The notes beneath the pieces were generated by a model. The model was not told the origin of the DNA. It worked only from the letters and a program-made list of their open reading frames with translations, and made no database searches. The translations under genes were made by a program, and so were the position numbers. Shown here piece by piece: positions 1-9,765 of a stretch of 64,000 nt of DNA. The stretch lies in the NCBI RefSeq assembly GCF_020886315.1, contig NZ_AP025226.1, forward strand, positions 2,258,001 to 2,322,000, read 5' to 3'. The stretch's first letter is position 1. Each line of letters opens with the position of its first letter. Origin of the DNA: Saccharolobus caldissimus (GTDB lineage Archaea; Thermoproteota; Thermoprotei_A; Sulfolobales; Sulfolobaceae).

Positions 1-1
1 T

Positions 2-910
2 TTTACTATTTATATAAATGAGGGAGAAGTACCACACGATTTAGGGGAGGAAAGCATTGAAGACCCTATCTATGGTGCCTCATATCCTTATTCTTGGAAC
101 GATTTAGGTTCTACGTGGATTTTAATGATATTTAGGGATTATAAATTCACTAACGATTTAGATTTTCTCAAAAGAAACTATCCATATATGAAAAAGGTAA
201 TAGATTGGTTAATAAGGAAAGACGAGGATGGAGACGGAATTCCAGACTCAAAAGGCGGATTTGATAATTCTTATGATGGTACATACATGTATGGTGCTTC
301 CTCTTATGTTGGGTCTCTATTCTTATGTAGTTTAAAAGCGTTTATTACGGCTTCAAAAATTTTAGGCTATGATACTTCAGAGTATGAGAAAATATTAGAT
401 AAAGCTAAGGAAACTATGAATTCCCTATGGAATGGTAGATATTTCATTGCTTGGAAATCTGGAGAATTGAAAAAGGAGTCATGTATGAACTCCCAAATAT
501 TAGGTGAGTTTTGGTGTGATATTTTAGGTTTAGGAAACGTAATCGATGAAGAGAAAGTAATTTCAGCTCTAAAATCCATTTATGAACTTAACGGAAAGGC
601 ATCTAAATTCTGTCTTGTAAACTCTGTTAATCCTGATGGTAGTATAGATGAAAGTACAGATCAGATGAAATCTTGTTGGCCCAGAATTTCCTTTGCTATA
701 GCCTCACATATGATATTAAAGGGGATGGTTAATGAGGGTTTGGAAATAGCTAGAAAAGAGTGGGATACGATTTCAAGTAGGTATCCTTGGAATCAACCAT
801 CAAAAATAAATGCTTTCAATGGAGATCATTTTGGATTGCCATACTATATAGGAAGCCTATCAGTGTATTTAGTAAAATACGCGCTTAAGGTTCGACAATT
901 TCACCCTTAA
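2..910 (+). CDS. GH116-type glycosidase, C-terminal part (partial)
   Basis: The reading frame is open from base 2, so the gene begins before the window; the first Met (base 125) is internal. The visible 302 residues resemble the C-terminal (alpha/alpha)6 barrel of GH116 enzymes (bile-acid beta-glucosidase/GBA2 and archaeal beta-glucosidase/xylosidase types). Clues are a Trp/Tyr-rich start ([11 protein letters not shown]), a [12 protein letters not shown] stretch and the following [12 protein letters not shown]. The Asp of NSYD is the likely acid/base. The nucleophile Glu would lie in the missing part. No signal peptide can be judged. It converges with nagA and the last 26 bases overlap. Family call fairly sure; substrate unknown, but a sugar role fits its neighbour. 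Confidence 0.75.
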   Translation, partial: FTIYINEGEVPHDLGEESIEDPIYGASYPYSWNDLGSTWILMIFRDYKFTNDLDFLKRNYPYMKKVIDWLIRKDEDGDGIPDSKGGFDNSYDGTYMYGASSYVGSLFLCSLKAFITASKILGYDTSEYEKILDKAKETMNSLWNGRYFIAWKSGELKKESCMNSQILGEFWCDILGLGNVIDEEKVISALKSIYELNGKASKFCLVNSVNPDGSIDESTDQMKSCWPRISFAIASHMILKGMVNEGLEIARKEWDTISSRYPWNQPSKINAFNGDHFGLPYYIGSLSVYLVKYALKVRQFHP

Positions 911-1994
911 CGTAAACTCTATTAATTCTCAAACTCTCGTCTAGAATTACTATATCAGCTCTTTTTCCTGGCTCTAAAGATCCCCTATCATATAGTCCTA
1001 CAGCTAATGCTGGATTTAAAGAGGTCATAAGTACTGCATCCTTTAAATCTCTTAAACTAACTAAATTTTTAAAAGCGTTATCCATAGTTAATGTACTCCC
1101 AGCTAACTTTCCTTCCTTAGTTAAGGCTTTTCCTCCTCTCACAGTTATTATAGTCTTACCTAAAGTATAGTAACCGTCATTTAGACCAGTTGCAATTATT
1201 GAGTCTGTTATTGCAACTAACCTATTAACGTCTACATAGTTAAGTAGGAACTTTATGACTTCTTTATCTATATGTATAAAATCTGGAATTATTTCTATAT
1301 ATTTAGAGAAATTAATACTAGCTAAAATAACCCCAGGATCTCTATGATGAAAAGGTCTCATAGCGTTAAATAAGTGGGTAGTTCTATCGGCCCCATAAAG
1401 GAAAGCTTTAGCGGCAGTTTCGTAATCCGCATCAGTATGTCCTACTGATGGATGTATTCCTAAATCGGAGAGATATTTTATGAAGTCTAGATTTTTTTCT
1501 GGAGCTACGGTGATTGTCTTAACCTTACCTTTACTTAATTCTAGACATTCTCTCACTTCTTTGATATCTGGAATTCTTATATATCTAGGATCTTGTGCTC
1601 CAGCGTATTTCTCGTTTATATAAGGTCCCTCTAGATGTATTCCGGGAATCGCATCATCGTAAATTTCCCCTATTGCCCTACATGCTTCCATTAAATTTTC
1701 CCTTGGCAATGTTACAGTAGTAGGAAGAAACGTGGTAACTCCATGTTTAACATATAACTTTTTCATCTCTAACAGATTCCTTAGAAATTCGTCCTTGTTG
1801 TTCCATGATGTGAAATCGTATCCCCCAATTCCATGAGTGTGAATGTCTATAAAGCCTGGTACGGCGATCATTCCTTCTAAGTTTTCTCCCTCTTCTATTT
1901 CTTCTGATATCCTCTTTATTCTTCCCTTCTCTATTTCAATAGTTCCTTTAAATTCTTTATAGGGAGTTATTATTTTGACGTTTGTAAGTTTCAT
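885..1994 (-). CDS. nagA: N-acetylglucosamine-6-phosphate deacetylase
   Basis: 369 residues of the amidohydrolase superfamily, a normal length for NagA. It removes acetate from GlcNAc-6-phosphate to give glucosamine-6-phosphate in the cytoplasm. Motifs seen: HTHG (His52, His54), HLEGP with metal-binding Glu122, VGHTDAD (His186), THLFNAM (His207) and the catalytic Asp264 in AITDSI. The HHRDPGV stretch is also typical. The stop codon lies inside the end of the GH116 gene on the other strand, which suggests linked turnover of glycans or glycoproteins. The gene stands alone, and no NagB-like deaminase is visible nearby. Confidence 0.9.
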   Translation of the reverse strand: MKLTNVKIITPYKEFKGTIEIEKGRIKRISEEIEEGENLEGMIAVPGFIDIHTHGIGGYDFTSWNNKDEFLRNLLEMKKLYVKHGVTTFLPTTVTLPRENLMEACRAIGEIYDDAIPGIHLEGPYINEKYAGAQDPRYIRIPDIKEVRECLELSKGKVKTITVAPEKNLDFIKYLSDLGIHPSVGHTDADYETAAKAFLYGADRTTHLFNAMRPFHHRDPGVILASINFSKYIEIIPDFIHIDKEVIKFLLNYVDVNRLVAITDSIIATGLNDGYYTLGKTIITVRGGKALTKEGKLAGSTLTMDNAFKNLVSLRDLKDAVLMTSLNPALAVGLYDRGSLEPGKRADIVILDESLRINRVYVKGEIVEP

Positions 1995-2912
1995 ATTATA
2001 TTTTGAATAAAATGTTAAGTTTAAAGTTTAACCAAATGCGTTAAGGAACAAATTTAGTCCGTCCAGAAACTTTACGATGTATTATGCATCAGCAATATTT
2101 TCATAGTAAAAATGGTGACTTAAGATTTACACTAATACTTTATTAAGTTTATAGCTTATTATTGGTAATAAAATAATTATGAAAAATTATGGTTATATAA
2201 TAATATTTGATATCAGTGAGTATGTTCACCTTAATGAGTTATCTGTTTATCTTATTTATAAGCAATTAATCAATAATGAAATATAAGAAATTTTCATAAA
2301 TATTAACGTCAGAGTGATTATGTTATCATAGGTTTGATACTGAATATCTAAAATATAATTTTATATATAAAATTACTAATATTTAAATAAAGTTATTTAA
2401 TGAGATCACTTATTTAAAATATTCTTTAAAATAGAAAGAAGTATGAAGGTAATTTAAAATCCGTGGCGGTTTCAACTACAATTATTACTTAATATATTTT
2501 TAGATAATGGGGATGTAATGTTCTTAGATTTTTTAATTCATTTAAGCGAATAAAACTTAATTTACATAAGGAAAATATACATATTAAATCATTTACTTTA
2601 TGCGTATATAGTTTGAAAAATTTTTATAGTATCGCCCTATATAAGAGAAATAATTCAGATCAATAATTTCAATAAAAAAGCTAAATAGGATTAAAAATTT
2701 ATCTTTGGACTTCTATCTTATATCGTTAAATATCTTTCATAATACTTGTCGTGGAATTACTCAGTATAATAAGTAAACTCTTTAATAAAATATTGTTAAA
2801 AATGATACTCAATAGTTTAAAAGATATTAATGAACGTATTATCATACTTAGTGTAATTTCTTAGTATTATTAGGCGAAAATCCTTTTAAGCAATTTCATA
2901 AGCTTTACTATC
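1995..2912. other. 918-base AT-rich gap, no gene seen
   Basis: All frames are full of stops and no RNA-like GC-rich structure is visible. The only sign seen is the TATA box for the next gene near its right end. It may hold decayed DNA, since it is long for this otherwise compact genome. Confidence 0.5.
2884..2889 (+). promoter_or_regulatory. TATA box for the 2913 gene
   Basis: TTTTAA lies 24-29 bases before the ATG at 2913, the spacing expected for a leaderless archaeal transcript. Confidence 0.45.
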
Positions 2913-3200
2913 ATGGACTATTCCTCCATTATCAGTACGTTAAGTGAAGATAACACTTGTAAATCTATTTTATATATTTGCAAGAAGGATGCTGAAAAAT
3001 TCATAATGATAAATATTTGTAATGATAACAATAAAATCTACATAGGTAGAGTAGAGGGGGATAAAATAATTTTTAAGGAGAGAGGTAAAGAAAAGGAACA
3101 AATAGTGAAAGTTAGTGGGAATAGTAAAAGCGTGTTAAAAGTTAATGAGGAATTTTACGCTTATAATGTAACTGAGGAACTTCTCTCAGAGATTTTATAA
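2913..3200 (+). CDS. small protein of unknown function
   Basis: 95 residues with no recognised domain. The N-terminal half has three Cys (TCKSILYICKK, then INICND). The rest alternates hydrophobic and charged residues in a beta-like pattern, ending in an acidic helix (TEELLSEIL). There is no membrane segment or signal peptide. A well-placed TATA box and a second small gene 27 bases downstream on the same strand support it as real. The two may be co-transcribed. Function cannot be guessed. Confidence 0.55.
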   Translation: MDYSSIISTLSEDNTCKSILYICKKDAEKFIMINICNDNNKIYIGRVEGDKIIFKERGKEKEQIVKVSGNSKSVLKVNEEFYAYNVTEELLSEIL

Positions 3201-3227
3201 TATAGAGTAACCCTTTATTTAATTAGT

Positions 3228-3473
3228 ATGGGACTTGCGTTATCTGACGTAAAAAACCTCATTGAAAAGCCAGAGAGTTTCGGCTTTAAATTGGAAGTGA
3301 AAAAAAGGAAGCCTAAAGAGAAAATTGATAATATTAAAGAGAATGGGATAAAAATTGAAAATATTTGGATAAATTGTGATAAAAATGCTGCTGAATGTAT
3401 AGTTCTAGATGAGAACGAGAATTTATTTATAATTGATTTCAATAAAAAAGTAGTTACGAAATACGGTAAATAG
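3228..3473 (+). CDS. small Lys-rich protein of unknown function
   Basis: 81 residues, rich in Lys and Glu (a KKRKPKEKIDNIKENG block in the middle) with an alternating hydrophobic C-terminal half (AAECIVLDENENLFIIDF). It follows the 2913 gene by 27 bases and has no clear TATA box of its own, so it is probably the second gene of a two-gene unit. It ends 3 bases before the stop of the convergent flavoprotein gene. I do not recognise the family. Confidence 0.5.
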   Translation: MGLALSDVKNLIEKPESFGFKLEVKKRKPKEKIDNIKENGIKIENIWINCDKNAAECIVLDENENLFIIDFNKKVVTKYGK

Positions 3474-3476
3474 TTT

Positions 3477-4871
3477 TTAAAACGTTATTTGTCTCGCCAT
3501 AGCTCCCAACTCTTCTTCAACCATTGGATGCTGTCCCGCGAAGTCTGTTAATTCTCTTGCCGTAATACCCATTTGAATTCCTAAAGCAATAGTATTAATT
3601 ACATTTCCCGCATCAATACCTACTATCCACCCACCTATTAGCTTCATATTTCTTTTGTCGAAAAATAATTTTATCTCTCCCCCTAATTCACCGAAAGCTT
3701 GTGCTCTGGAATCCTTATTTAATTGATAAGAGGCTTCTAAAACTGGGATTCCTAGCTTAGAAGCATCATCTTTTGTAATACCCACTATGGAACCTGCAGG
3801 TATTGAAAATACTGTAGTAGGTATTGAGTCTAAATAAACATAATCGACTTTCTTGTTTCCAGCTAATATATTTCTAGCAGCCGCAATCGACATTCTAACT
3901 GCAGCGTGAAATAAGGGTTTTAATCCGTTTACATCACCAGTGGCGTAAATGTTTGGAACGTTAGTTTGCATACTATTATCTACTATAATATACCCCTTTT
4001 CATTTATTGGAATTCCAACTTTTTCAATACCCTTAGGTGGAACTGGCTTTCTACCTGTTGCACATAAAACTAAATCAGCTTCTATTTCCTTTTCAGTTCC
4101 CTGCCCGCTATAAATTACTTTAAATTTATTAGATACTTTTTCAATTCTTTTTACTGGGGAATTATATTCGACTTTAATTTCTGGATCTAATAATGATACT
4201 AATTTACTTACGAACTCCTCATCCATTGTCCTTAAGAATCTATGCCCCCTAACTAAAACTGTTACTTTAGAGCCGAAAGCTTGGAAGAAGGATGCCGTTT
4301 CTAACGCTATATATCCGCCTCCTATAATAACAAAGGAGTCGGGTAAATCTTGAACTGTAGGGTGAAGTTTATATATATCATCACTCGTTATGCAATATTC
4401 TTTACCTTCTATTTCTGGTTTTACGGCTACAGTCCCAGTCCCTATAATTATTCCATTTTTAGCCTTGAATTCTATATTTCCATTCTCAGTTTTAGCTAAA
4501 ACAGTAGTAGGGTCTACAATTTCCCCAATTCCCTTAACTATTTCGACCATACCATTTGTCTCCTTTAATTCCTCCTCATGCTGTTTATACCTCATTTCTT
4601 GAACTTTATCCTTATGAGAAACTATACGTTTATAGTCAACTTTCACTTCTCCCAATACTCCAAATTCTTCAAACCTTTTCTTTCTAACTATTAGTTGTGC
4701 TATTTCCCTCATTGTCTTGCTGGGTATACAACCCTCATATAAACAATTTCCACTCATTACTCCTTTGTCATCTATCATTATTACCTTATAACCTGCTTTA
4801 GCTAGGAGAAACGCTGCAGGATATGAGGCACCTCCTGCACCTATTGTTATTACATTTGCTTCATGCATCAT
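3477..4871 (-). CDS. lpdA: Dihydrolipoamide dehydrogenase-type flavoprotein
   Basis: 464 residues, the normal length for class I pyridine nucleotide-disulfide oxidoreductases. FAD-binding Gly motif at residues 11-15, redox-active disulfide Cys43/Cys48 (CLYEGC), NAD(P)-binding GGGYIALE motif in the middle, CATGRKP and YATGDV motifs, and a C-terminal dimerisation domain with the base pair His448-Glu (QHPMVEE). It oxidises dihydrolipoamide in 2-oxoacid dehydrogenase or glycine cleavage systems, but archaeal members can use other thiols. Mercuric reductase is less likely, as there is no C-terminal Cys pair. No E2 or other partner gene is adjacent. Either Met of the opening MM could be the start. 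Confidence 0.8.
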   Translation of the reverse strand: MMHEANVITIGAGGASYPAAFLLAKAGYKVIMIDDKGVMSGNCLYEGCIPSKTMREIAQLIVRKKRFEEFGVLGEVKVDYKRIVSHKDKVQEMRYKQHEEELKETNGMVEIVKGIGEIVDPTTVLAKTENGNIEFKAKNGIIIGTGTVAVKPEIEGKEYCITSDDIYKLHPTVQDLPDSFVIIGGGYIALETASFFQAFGSKVTVLVRGHRFLRTMDEEFVSKLVSLLDPEIKVEYNSPVKRIEKVSNKFKVIYSGQGTEKEIEADLVLCATGRKPVPPKGIEKVGIPINEKGYIIVDNSMQTNVPNIYATGDVNGLKPLFHAAVRMSIAAARNILAGNKKVDYVYLDSIPTTVFSIPAGSIVGITKDDASKLGIPVLEASYQLNKDSRAQAFGELGGEIKLFFDKRNMKLIGGWIVGIDAGNVINTIALGIQMGITARELTDFAGQHPMVEEELGAMARQITF

Positions 4872-5099
4872 GAGATATATAATATGCTAAATGTTATTTA
4901 AATCTAGAGTATACGGATTAAAATTATATAAAATATAATAAAATGTAGGAATTATAAGGCTTATATTGCATAATCTGATATAAATAACTTATAAAATATT
5001 AATTTGATACTAAATAATCTAATAATAAAGAATCAAATTGTATAGTATTGTATTTTTATACTGGATTCGTTAATATTTTACTCAATAGATTTTGATAAA

Positions 5100-5107
5100 C
5101 TTTAAAA
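5100..5107 (+). promoter_or_regulatory. TATA box for the truncated permease
   Basis: CTTTAAAA lies 24-31 bases before the ATG at 5131. The promoter of the dead permease gene is therefore still intact and may read into the insertion sequence behind it. Confidence 0.4.
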
Positions 5108-5130
5108 GCAGATAAACGTTACTTTACTTA

Positions 5131-5403
5131 ATGGGCTTTTTAAATTATGCACTAAGGAGAGCGGTAGATAGGATTGTTCTTCTGATCTCCTTACTGATTA
5201 TTATGTGGTTAATAGTTGAGGGTTTGCCGGAATTATTTGGAATAAATCCCGCAGTATGGTATGCTCCGGTAGGGCAATTGGGTAAATCAGCAGAATTTTA
5301 TCAAAATATTATTCAAGATATCACAAGGATTTACGGATTTAATAAACCAATTTATGTTCAGTTCGTGGACTACTTCAGTATGGGAATCTCTTTTTTCGCG
5401 TAA
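5131..5403 (+). pseudogene. N-terminal stump of a DppB-type ABC permease
   Basis: About 90 residues: first membrane segment (IVLLISLLIIMWLIV), a periplasmic-side stretch, and RIYGFNKPIYVQF, which matches the SAYGLNQPIINKYF stretch of the intact permease at 9766. It then stops at the left edge of an insertion sequence. Complete DppB proteins have about 330-350 residues and six membrane segments. I do not find the missing part on the far side of the element, so insertion was probably followed by deletion. The importer at 7035-14057 is a separate, complete system. Confidence 0.7.
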
Positions 5404-5472
5404 AAAACGAGATGAATGAAATTCAAAAAAAGCCTAGTAAACACTAATTTTTGTAGAAAAGTTTGTATAAGC

Positions 5473-5547
5473 GAGGGCGGACCTAAACATATGGAGAGAA
5501 CCAACGAGCACCAAAAGCCCAATAGGGGCTTTATCAGGTCCGCCCTC
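5473..5547 (+). repeat. 12-bp perfect inverted repeat around the transposase start
   Basis: GAGGGCGGACCT at 5473-5484 pairs with AGGTCCGCCCTC at 5536-5547. The ATG (5491) is in the 51-base loop, and the 3' arm is inside the coding region. A smaller pair, AAAGCCC/GGGCTTT, lies inside the loop. See the finding on start-codon hairpins. Confidence 0.85.
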
Positions 5548-6544
5548 AAGATAATCTATTCATTCCTCCCTATAATACTTTTCCCTAAAGAACTCCTCAA
5601 ATCCCTACTTGAGGCAAGAGGAAGTTACTTGAGCAGACTGGGAAATGAAGGAAGGAGAGCATTAAGAGACTTAGACCGCATCAGCGCCGAGGACGTGAGG
5701 AGAGCAATAAGAGAACTGGGGAAGAAGGTCTTGAAGGAAACCAGAGACAAGAGGGTAGTCGTAGACTTCCACGGCATACCTCAGTATCACAAGGACAAGA
5801 GTTTGTTGAGCAGGATTAAGCCAACTAAGGGAACCTCATGGGGCCTCGTACAAGCTGCACTCTACCTCTTGGGCAGGAAGAACGTCTTCTTAGACGTCTT
5901 ACCAATAACAGTAAAGAAAGTAGCTGAGGACTTTAAGGGCATAATGGAGGTCCTCACGAAGGAGCTTGATAAGCTTCACCTCAGACTCGTCATGGTTTTT
6001 GCTGATAGGGAATTCGCGGTGAATGAGGTTATCAAGTATTTGTTGGACCTTGGCGTGGAGTTTGTTATTGCCGCTAAGTATCAGATGTATGAGAAGTATT
6101 TGGGGGAGTTGGAGGAGGTAGATGTGCGTTATGCTGGTGTTAGGTATACTGGTTTTCTTTGTGTTAGGCATGTTAGTGGTGCTTACCTTGTATTGTTGAG
6201 GAAGGATGGTGATGTTGTTGGTTTTCTTGTTAGGAGGGAGGTTGATGTTCAAGGGGCTGTTGTTTTGGCTGAATAGGGAGAGGTGGGGTGTTGAGACTGC
6301 TTTTCGTTCTTTGGAGGAGTTTAGGGTTAGGAGTAGGACTTGTGATGTTGGGAGGGAGTTGGTTCTCGTTCTTCTTTCCTATTTCCTCTTGAATGTTTGG
6401 TTTTTGGTTCGTTCTTGGAGGAGGGTTAAGTTGTGGGAGTTTTGTGAGTCTCTTGTTAAGTCCCTAGTCCTCATGGAGGTAGAGGAAGGCCGTGTAACAG
6501 CTTTCCCTCAAGCTAAGGAGTTGTCTTTCGTGAACTTCAGCTGA
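5491..6544 (+). pseudogene. DDE transposase (IS4/ISH3-like), frameshifted
   Basis: Frame 1 runs from ATG 5491 to a stop at 6274-6276; the protein continues in another frame to 6544. Catalytic residues of a DDE transposase are visible: Asp in VVDFHGIPQY, Asp in MVFADREF, and Glu in RERWGVETAFR (the YREK-type motif). The shift lies just before this last motif. Adding back TA at GAATAGGGAG would give E-Y-R-E-R-W-G, so a 2-base loss from TATA is the simplest explanation. An in-frame ATG further upstream (5416) is less likely: TTGTATAA at 5463-5470 places a leaderless start near 5491. Confidence 0.75.
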
Positions 6545-6699
6545 TTCTATGCGTCCCGTCTTGGATATGTGAGATTAATTCTATATATTCTATTAGCTCA
6601 ATAATAATTGGTCTATTTACACGCATCGTTATGAAATATAAGTTATTTCATTTGAATAATACCGGTTTGGTTCAATTTTGGCTAATGTTATCGTTTATC

Positions 6700-6903
6700 T
6701 CAATAAAAAAGAGATTCCCATACTGACGTGATGGATGTGTTTCTAATGCTGGCCCTCCCTCCTATTAAGGCCATGAGTGCTAAACTTACTGCGACCTTTC
6801 TGCTCAACCCGTTCATCCTCAGTATTCCAACCAAGTAATTGAAGGACTTAATGAACTCACTCCTCGCGACATCTAGTTCTTTCTCGGACTTCACAGTTTT
6901 CAA
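6700..6903 (-). CDS. short frame, possibly a gene fragment
   Basis: 67 codons reading SEKELDVARSEFIKSFNYL then VGILRMNGLSRKVAVSLAL. It looks protein-like (amphipathic helices with basic residues), but I cannot name a family. It lies between a broken insertion sequence and the importer operon, with no clear promoter, so it may be the N-terminal remnant of a transposase or other mobile gene. The flanks (6561-6699 and 6904-7001) hold nothing recognisable. Confidence 0.3.
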   Translation of the reverse strand: MKTVKSEKELDVARSEFIKSFNYLVGILRMNGLSRKVAVSLALMALIGGRASIRNTSITSVWESLFY

Positions 6904-7001
6904 TCAACCAAACGCAAATCTAAAAATTTTATCGGTAGTACTGGGAATTTCGTATTACCGAGGAAAAGTAGAACAACTGCTATTACTTGTTACTTAAACA
7001 A

Positions 7002-7011
7002 AGTTTATATT
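7002..7011 (+). promoter_or_regulatory. TATA box of the dpp-like operon
   Basis: TTTATATTTA lies 24-33 bases before the GTG at 7035. A second AT run (ATATTTATAAAC, 7022-7033) is too close to serve that start, but would fit a start at the next GTG (7044) less well. Confidence 0.4.
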
Positions 7012-7034
7012 TACTCTAGCTATATTTATAAACG

Positions 7035-9755
7035 GTGTATAAAGTGCGAGGAATTCTCAAGGCAAGAGATAAAATAATCTCAATATTAATTTTCACCCTA
7101 ATATTGCTAGGACCATTATCAGCCCTAGCTCAGTCTTCTTCAATTCCAGCCTCTACTGAAATAACATTTATTTCGTATAACGGTAATGACGCAAACGGTA
7201 TATTAGCATTTGAACATGGACAAATAGCATTCTATGCGTACGCAGTTCCACCCTCCGAATATACAGCATTGCCTCCTGGTGCTAAGGCTTATTTAATGCC
7301 TTCTACATATTATGATATTTTGGTAAATCCTTTAAATACTACTTTCGGCTTTAATCCATTCCAATTTCAGCAAGTTAGATTTGCACTCAATTTTATAGCA
7401 AATAGAACATATTTTGTAGATAATATTTTACATGGTTACGGGATTCCAACAATTACATTATATGCAGGTGAACAATGTATACTCCATATACAAAATACGT
7501 TAGCTAAGTATGCTAATATACATTACAATTTTACGTATGCTAATGAAACTATTTATAAAGTGTTAACAGCTCATGGTGCGCAATATATTAATGGAAAATG
7601 GTATTATAATGGAAAACCAATTACAGTTTATGTTTTTGTTAGGACTGATGCTACAGTAAGACGTGAATATGCAGAATATTTCATAGCACAATTACAAAAA
7701 CTAGGTTTCACTGTACAACAAATACAAGGTAATTTACAAAAGGAAATTTCGTTTGTTTATGGAAGTGACCCAGCTAATACAACATGGAATATACTTATTG
7801 AAGCCTGGGGAGGGACTTATGGATATTATGATGCTGGATTAGTTGAAGGTCTTTATGGTACACTTGCTGGAGACGCTCCTTTTACTTCATATTATGGATT
7901 AACTTTTGGAACCTATAATGATTCTAAGTATGAATCTCCATTATTACTTCATGAGGCTAATGAAATAGATAATTGGTCATTAAAGTTAATTCAAAGTCAA
8001 TTTACGAGTGCAGCGCAATATTATCAGTTAATCAACGATATAGTAAATGTTGGGATTAATATGTCAGTTAGAATAGGTTTAGGAATGAGTCTAACCCCAG
8101 AATATGTTTTATCCAATATTAATGGAGTTTACCCCAATTATGCTCAAGGTACACTATTAAACTTCCAAACATATCTCGAAATCGCGAATGGAACTTATCC
8201 TAATATTACAATAGGCGTTAGATATTTAAGTCAAGGATCAGCTAATCCTGGTGTAGGATTTACAGATGCTTATACAGATGAAATTGCAAATGCTTTATTT
8301 ACTCCTCAATATTTGACAATACCCGGCTCAGGATATCCAGTGCCTTATATTTACACATATAAAATAGTTAACTTAACTCCACACGCAGTAGTGCCAGTTC
8401 CATCTAATGCTTTATGGTGGAATCCAGTTAAGCAGCAAATAACGAGAGTTCCTCCAAATACTACTGCTCAAATGGCTGTAATATATAACTTAGCACCATT
8501 AATTAATAACGATAAATGGGCTGATGGTCAAAATATAACACTAGCTGATATAATATATCAGTATATAGTCGCTTCAGAAATGTCTTTAAATTCAAGTAAT
8601 CCCATATATGATTCTGAAGCTTCCTCAGCTTATGGGCCTAGTTTACAAACAATTAAAGGATTTAAAATAATTAATTCTACAGCTATAGAAATATGGGGCA
8701 ATGATTGGTTTTTTGACCCTACAGCGGCTGTTACAAGCCTATTCCTTGCATTTAACCCATTAGGATATGCAGCTGAACCAGCAGCAGGTTACTTCCCATG
8801 GCAAGTTTACGTAGGTATGAAAGCTGTTGTTGCTGAAGGGAAGGCAGCTTGGTCAGAAGGCACTGCACAATCTAAAGGAATAGACTGGTTAAACTTAGTA
8901 AGTCCCACTGATGTAGGCTATATCATTTCAGCACTTCAAAATGTCTCCTCAATGGGTTATATACCAAAGAGTTTATTACAAGTCGAAAATCTGAGTAATA
9001 TAACACTAGTCACTCCTCAACAAGCTATAGCCGGTTATCAAGCTGCTTTAAGCTTCATGAAGACTTACGGTAATGCCTTAATTGGTGATGGGCCATTTAT
9101 GCTAGTTGCTTGGAATCCTAGTGCATCTCCACCATTTGCTAAAATAGTTAGAAATCCATACTTCCATCTAGTGCCTCCAGCTGAGGCCCTATCTTTGCCA
9201 GAAATATTTTCTATTTCCTTTAGTGTTCCATCTACTGTTACAGTAGGGCAAACGTTAAACGGTACCATTATGGGTACTCCTGCTGGAAGTACCACAGCTC
9301 AGCCTGCATCTAATGTCACAGTTTATCTTGAGTTATTATATCCTAACGGTACAATAATATCCTCCTTACAAGAGATGACTAACGCTAATGGTCAGTTCAC
9401 ATTTACTGTACCTACTAATTTATCTCCTGGGTCATATTTATTAACAATAGCTGCTTACCAAAACACTTCCATACTAATTAACCCAGTAACATATACTCTT
9501 GTCGTACTACCTTCCATTACCACGACTACTTCTACAACCACTACTTCCACTACTACCAGTAGTATAACCACTACTACCAGCATTAGTACTACAACTAGTA
9601 TTTCAACCGTAGTTAGTACCGTGGTTTCAACAGTTATAAGTACGGTTGTGAGTACTATAACTACAAGCGCCTCTAATGTTGGTTATTTGGCTGCAATTAT
9701 AGTTCTAATAATCATTATTATAGTTCTTGCAGTATTATTATTAAGAAGAAGATGA
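7035..9755 (+). CDS. ABC transporter substrate-binding protein (family 5), membrane anchored
   Basis: 906 residues. N-terminal signal/anchor (KIISILIFTLILLGPLSALAQ), then a solute-binding domain of the SBP_bac_5 (Dpp/Opp) type with many Asn-X-Ser/Thr sites. An Ig-like domain follows (about residues 730-810, SNVTVYLELLYPNGTI), then a 50-residue Thr/Ser stalk of TTTST and STVVSTV repeats, a membrane helix (LAAIIVLIIIIIVLAVLLL) and RRR at the very end. The stalk-plus-helix is the usual way Sulfolobales hold binding proteins in the S-layer space. Class-5 proteins bind peptides or oligosaccharides; the ligand is unknown. First gene of a five-gene operon. Starts with GTG. Confidence 0.88.
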   Translation: MYKVRGILKARDKIISILIFTLILLGPLSALAQSSSIPASTEITFISYNGNDANGILAFEHGQIAFYAYAVPPSEYTALPPGAKAYLMPSTYYDILVNPLNTTFGFNPFQFQQVRFALNFIANRTYFVDNILHGYGIPTITLYAGEQCILHIQNTLAKYANIHYNFTYANETIYKVLTAHGAQYINGKWYYNGKPITVYVFVRTDATVRREYAEYFIAQLQKLGFTVQQIQGNLQKEISFVYGSDPANTTWNILIEAWGGTYGYYDAGLVEGLYGTLAGDAPFTSYYGLTFGTYNDSKYESPLLLHEANEIDNWSLKLIQSQFTSAAQYYQLINDIVNVGINMSVRIGLGMSLTPEYVLSNINGVYPNYAQGTLLNFQTYLEIANGTYPNITIGVRYLSQGSANPGVGFTDAYTDEIANALFTPQYLTIPGSGYPVPYIYTYKIVNLTPHAVVPVPSNALWWNPVKQQITRVPPNTTAQMAVIYNLAPLINNDKWADGQNITLADIIYQYIVASEMSLNSSNPIYDSEASSAYGPSLQTIKGFKIINSTAIEIWGNDWFFDPTAAVTSLFLAFNPLGYAAEPAAGYFPWQVYVGMKAVVAEGKAAWSEGTAQSKGIDWLNLVSPTDVGYIISALQNVSSMGYIPKSLLQVENLSNITLVTPQQAIAGYQAALSFMKTYGNALIGDGPFMLVAWNPSASPPFAKIVRNPYFHLVPPAEALSLPEIFSISFSVPSTVTVGQTLNGTIMGTPAGSTTAQPASNVTVYLELLYPNGTIISSLQEMTNANGQFTFTVPTNLSPGSYLLTIAAYQNTSILINPVTYTLVVLPSITTTTSTTTTSTTTSSITTTTSISTTTSISTVVSTVVSTVISTVVSTITTSASNVGYLAAIIVLIIIIIVLAVLLLRRR

Positions 9756-9765
9756 GGTATAGCAA

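Larger units (their letters stand above)
5404..6560 (+). mobile_element. IS4/ISH3-like insertion sequence, degenerate
   Basis: About 1.15 kb inserted into a permease gene. The left edge is set by the sudden end of the permease frame near 5403; the right edge is approximate. I see no convincing terminal inverted repeat pair and no target duplication, so one end may be lost. It carries one transposase gene with a frameshift. The second half is markedly G+T rich on the + strand, unlike its neighbours. Confidence 0.65.

Noticed and set aside
3477-4871. Mercuric reductase as an alternative for the flavoprotein
   Set aside because: No N-terminal metal-binding domain and no C-terminal vicinal Cys pair; the His-Glu base pair and length fit lipoamide dehydrogenase types.
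5899-6252. Minus-strand frame of 117 codons in the first insertion sequence
   Set aside because: Opposite the transposase, low-complexity Thr/Asn/Ile composition, no motif.
9490-9680. Simple repeats of ACT/ACC in the importer binding-protein gene, at first taken for a microsatellite or CRISPR-like array
   Set aside because: They code for the Thr/Ser stalk of the protein, stay in frame and have no spacers. No CRISPR array was seen anywhere in the window.
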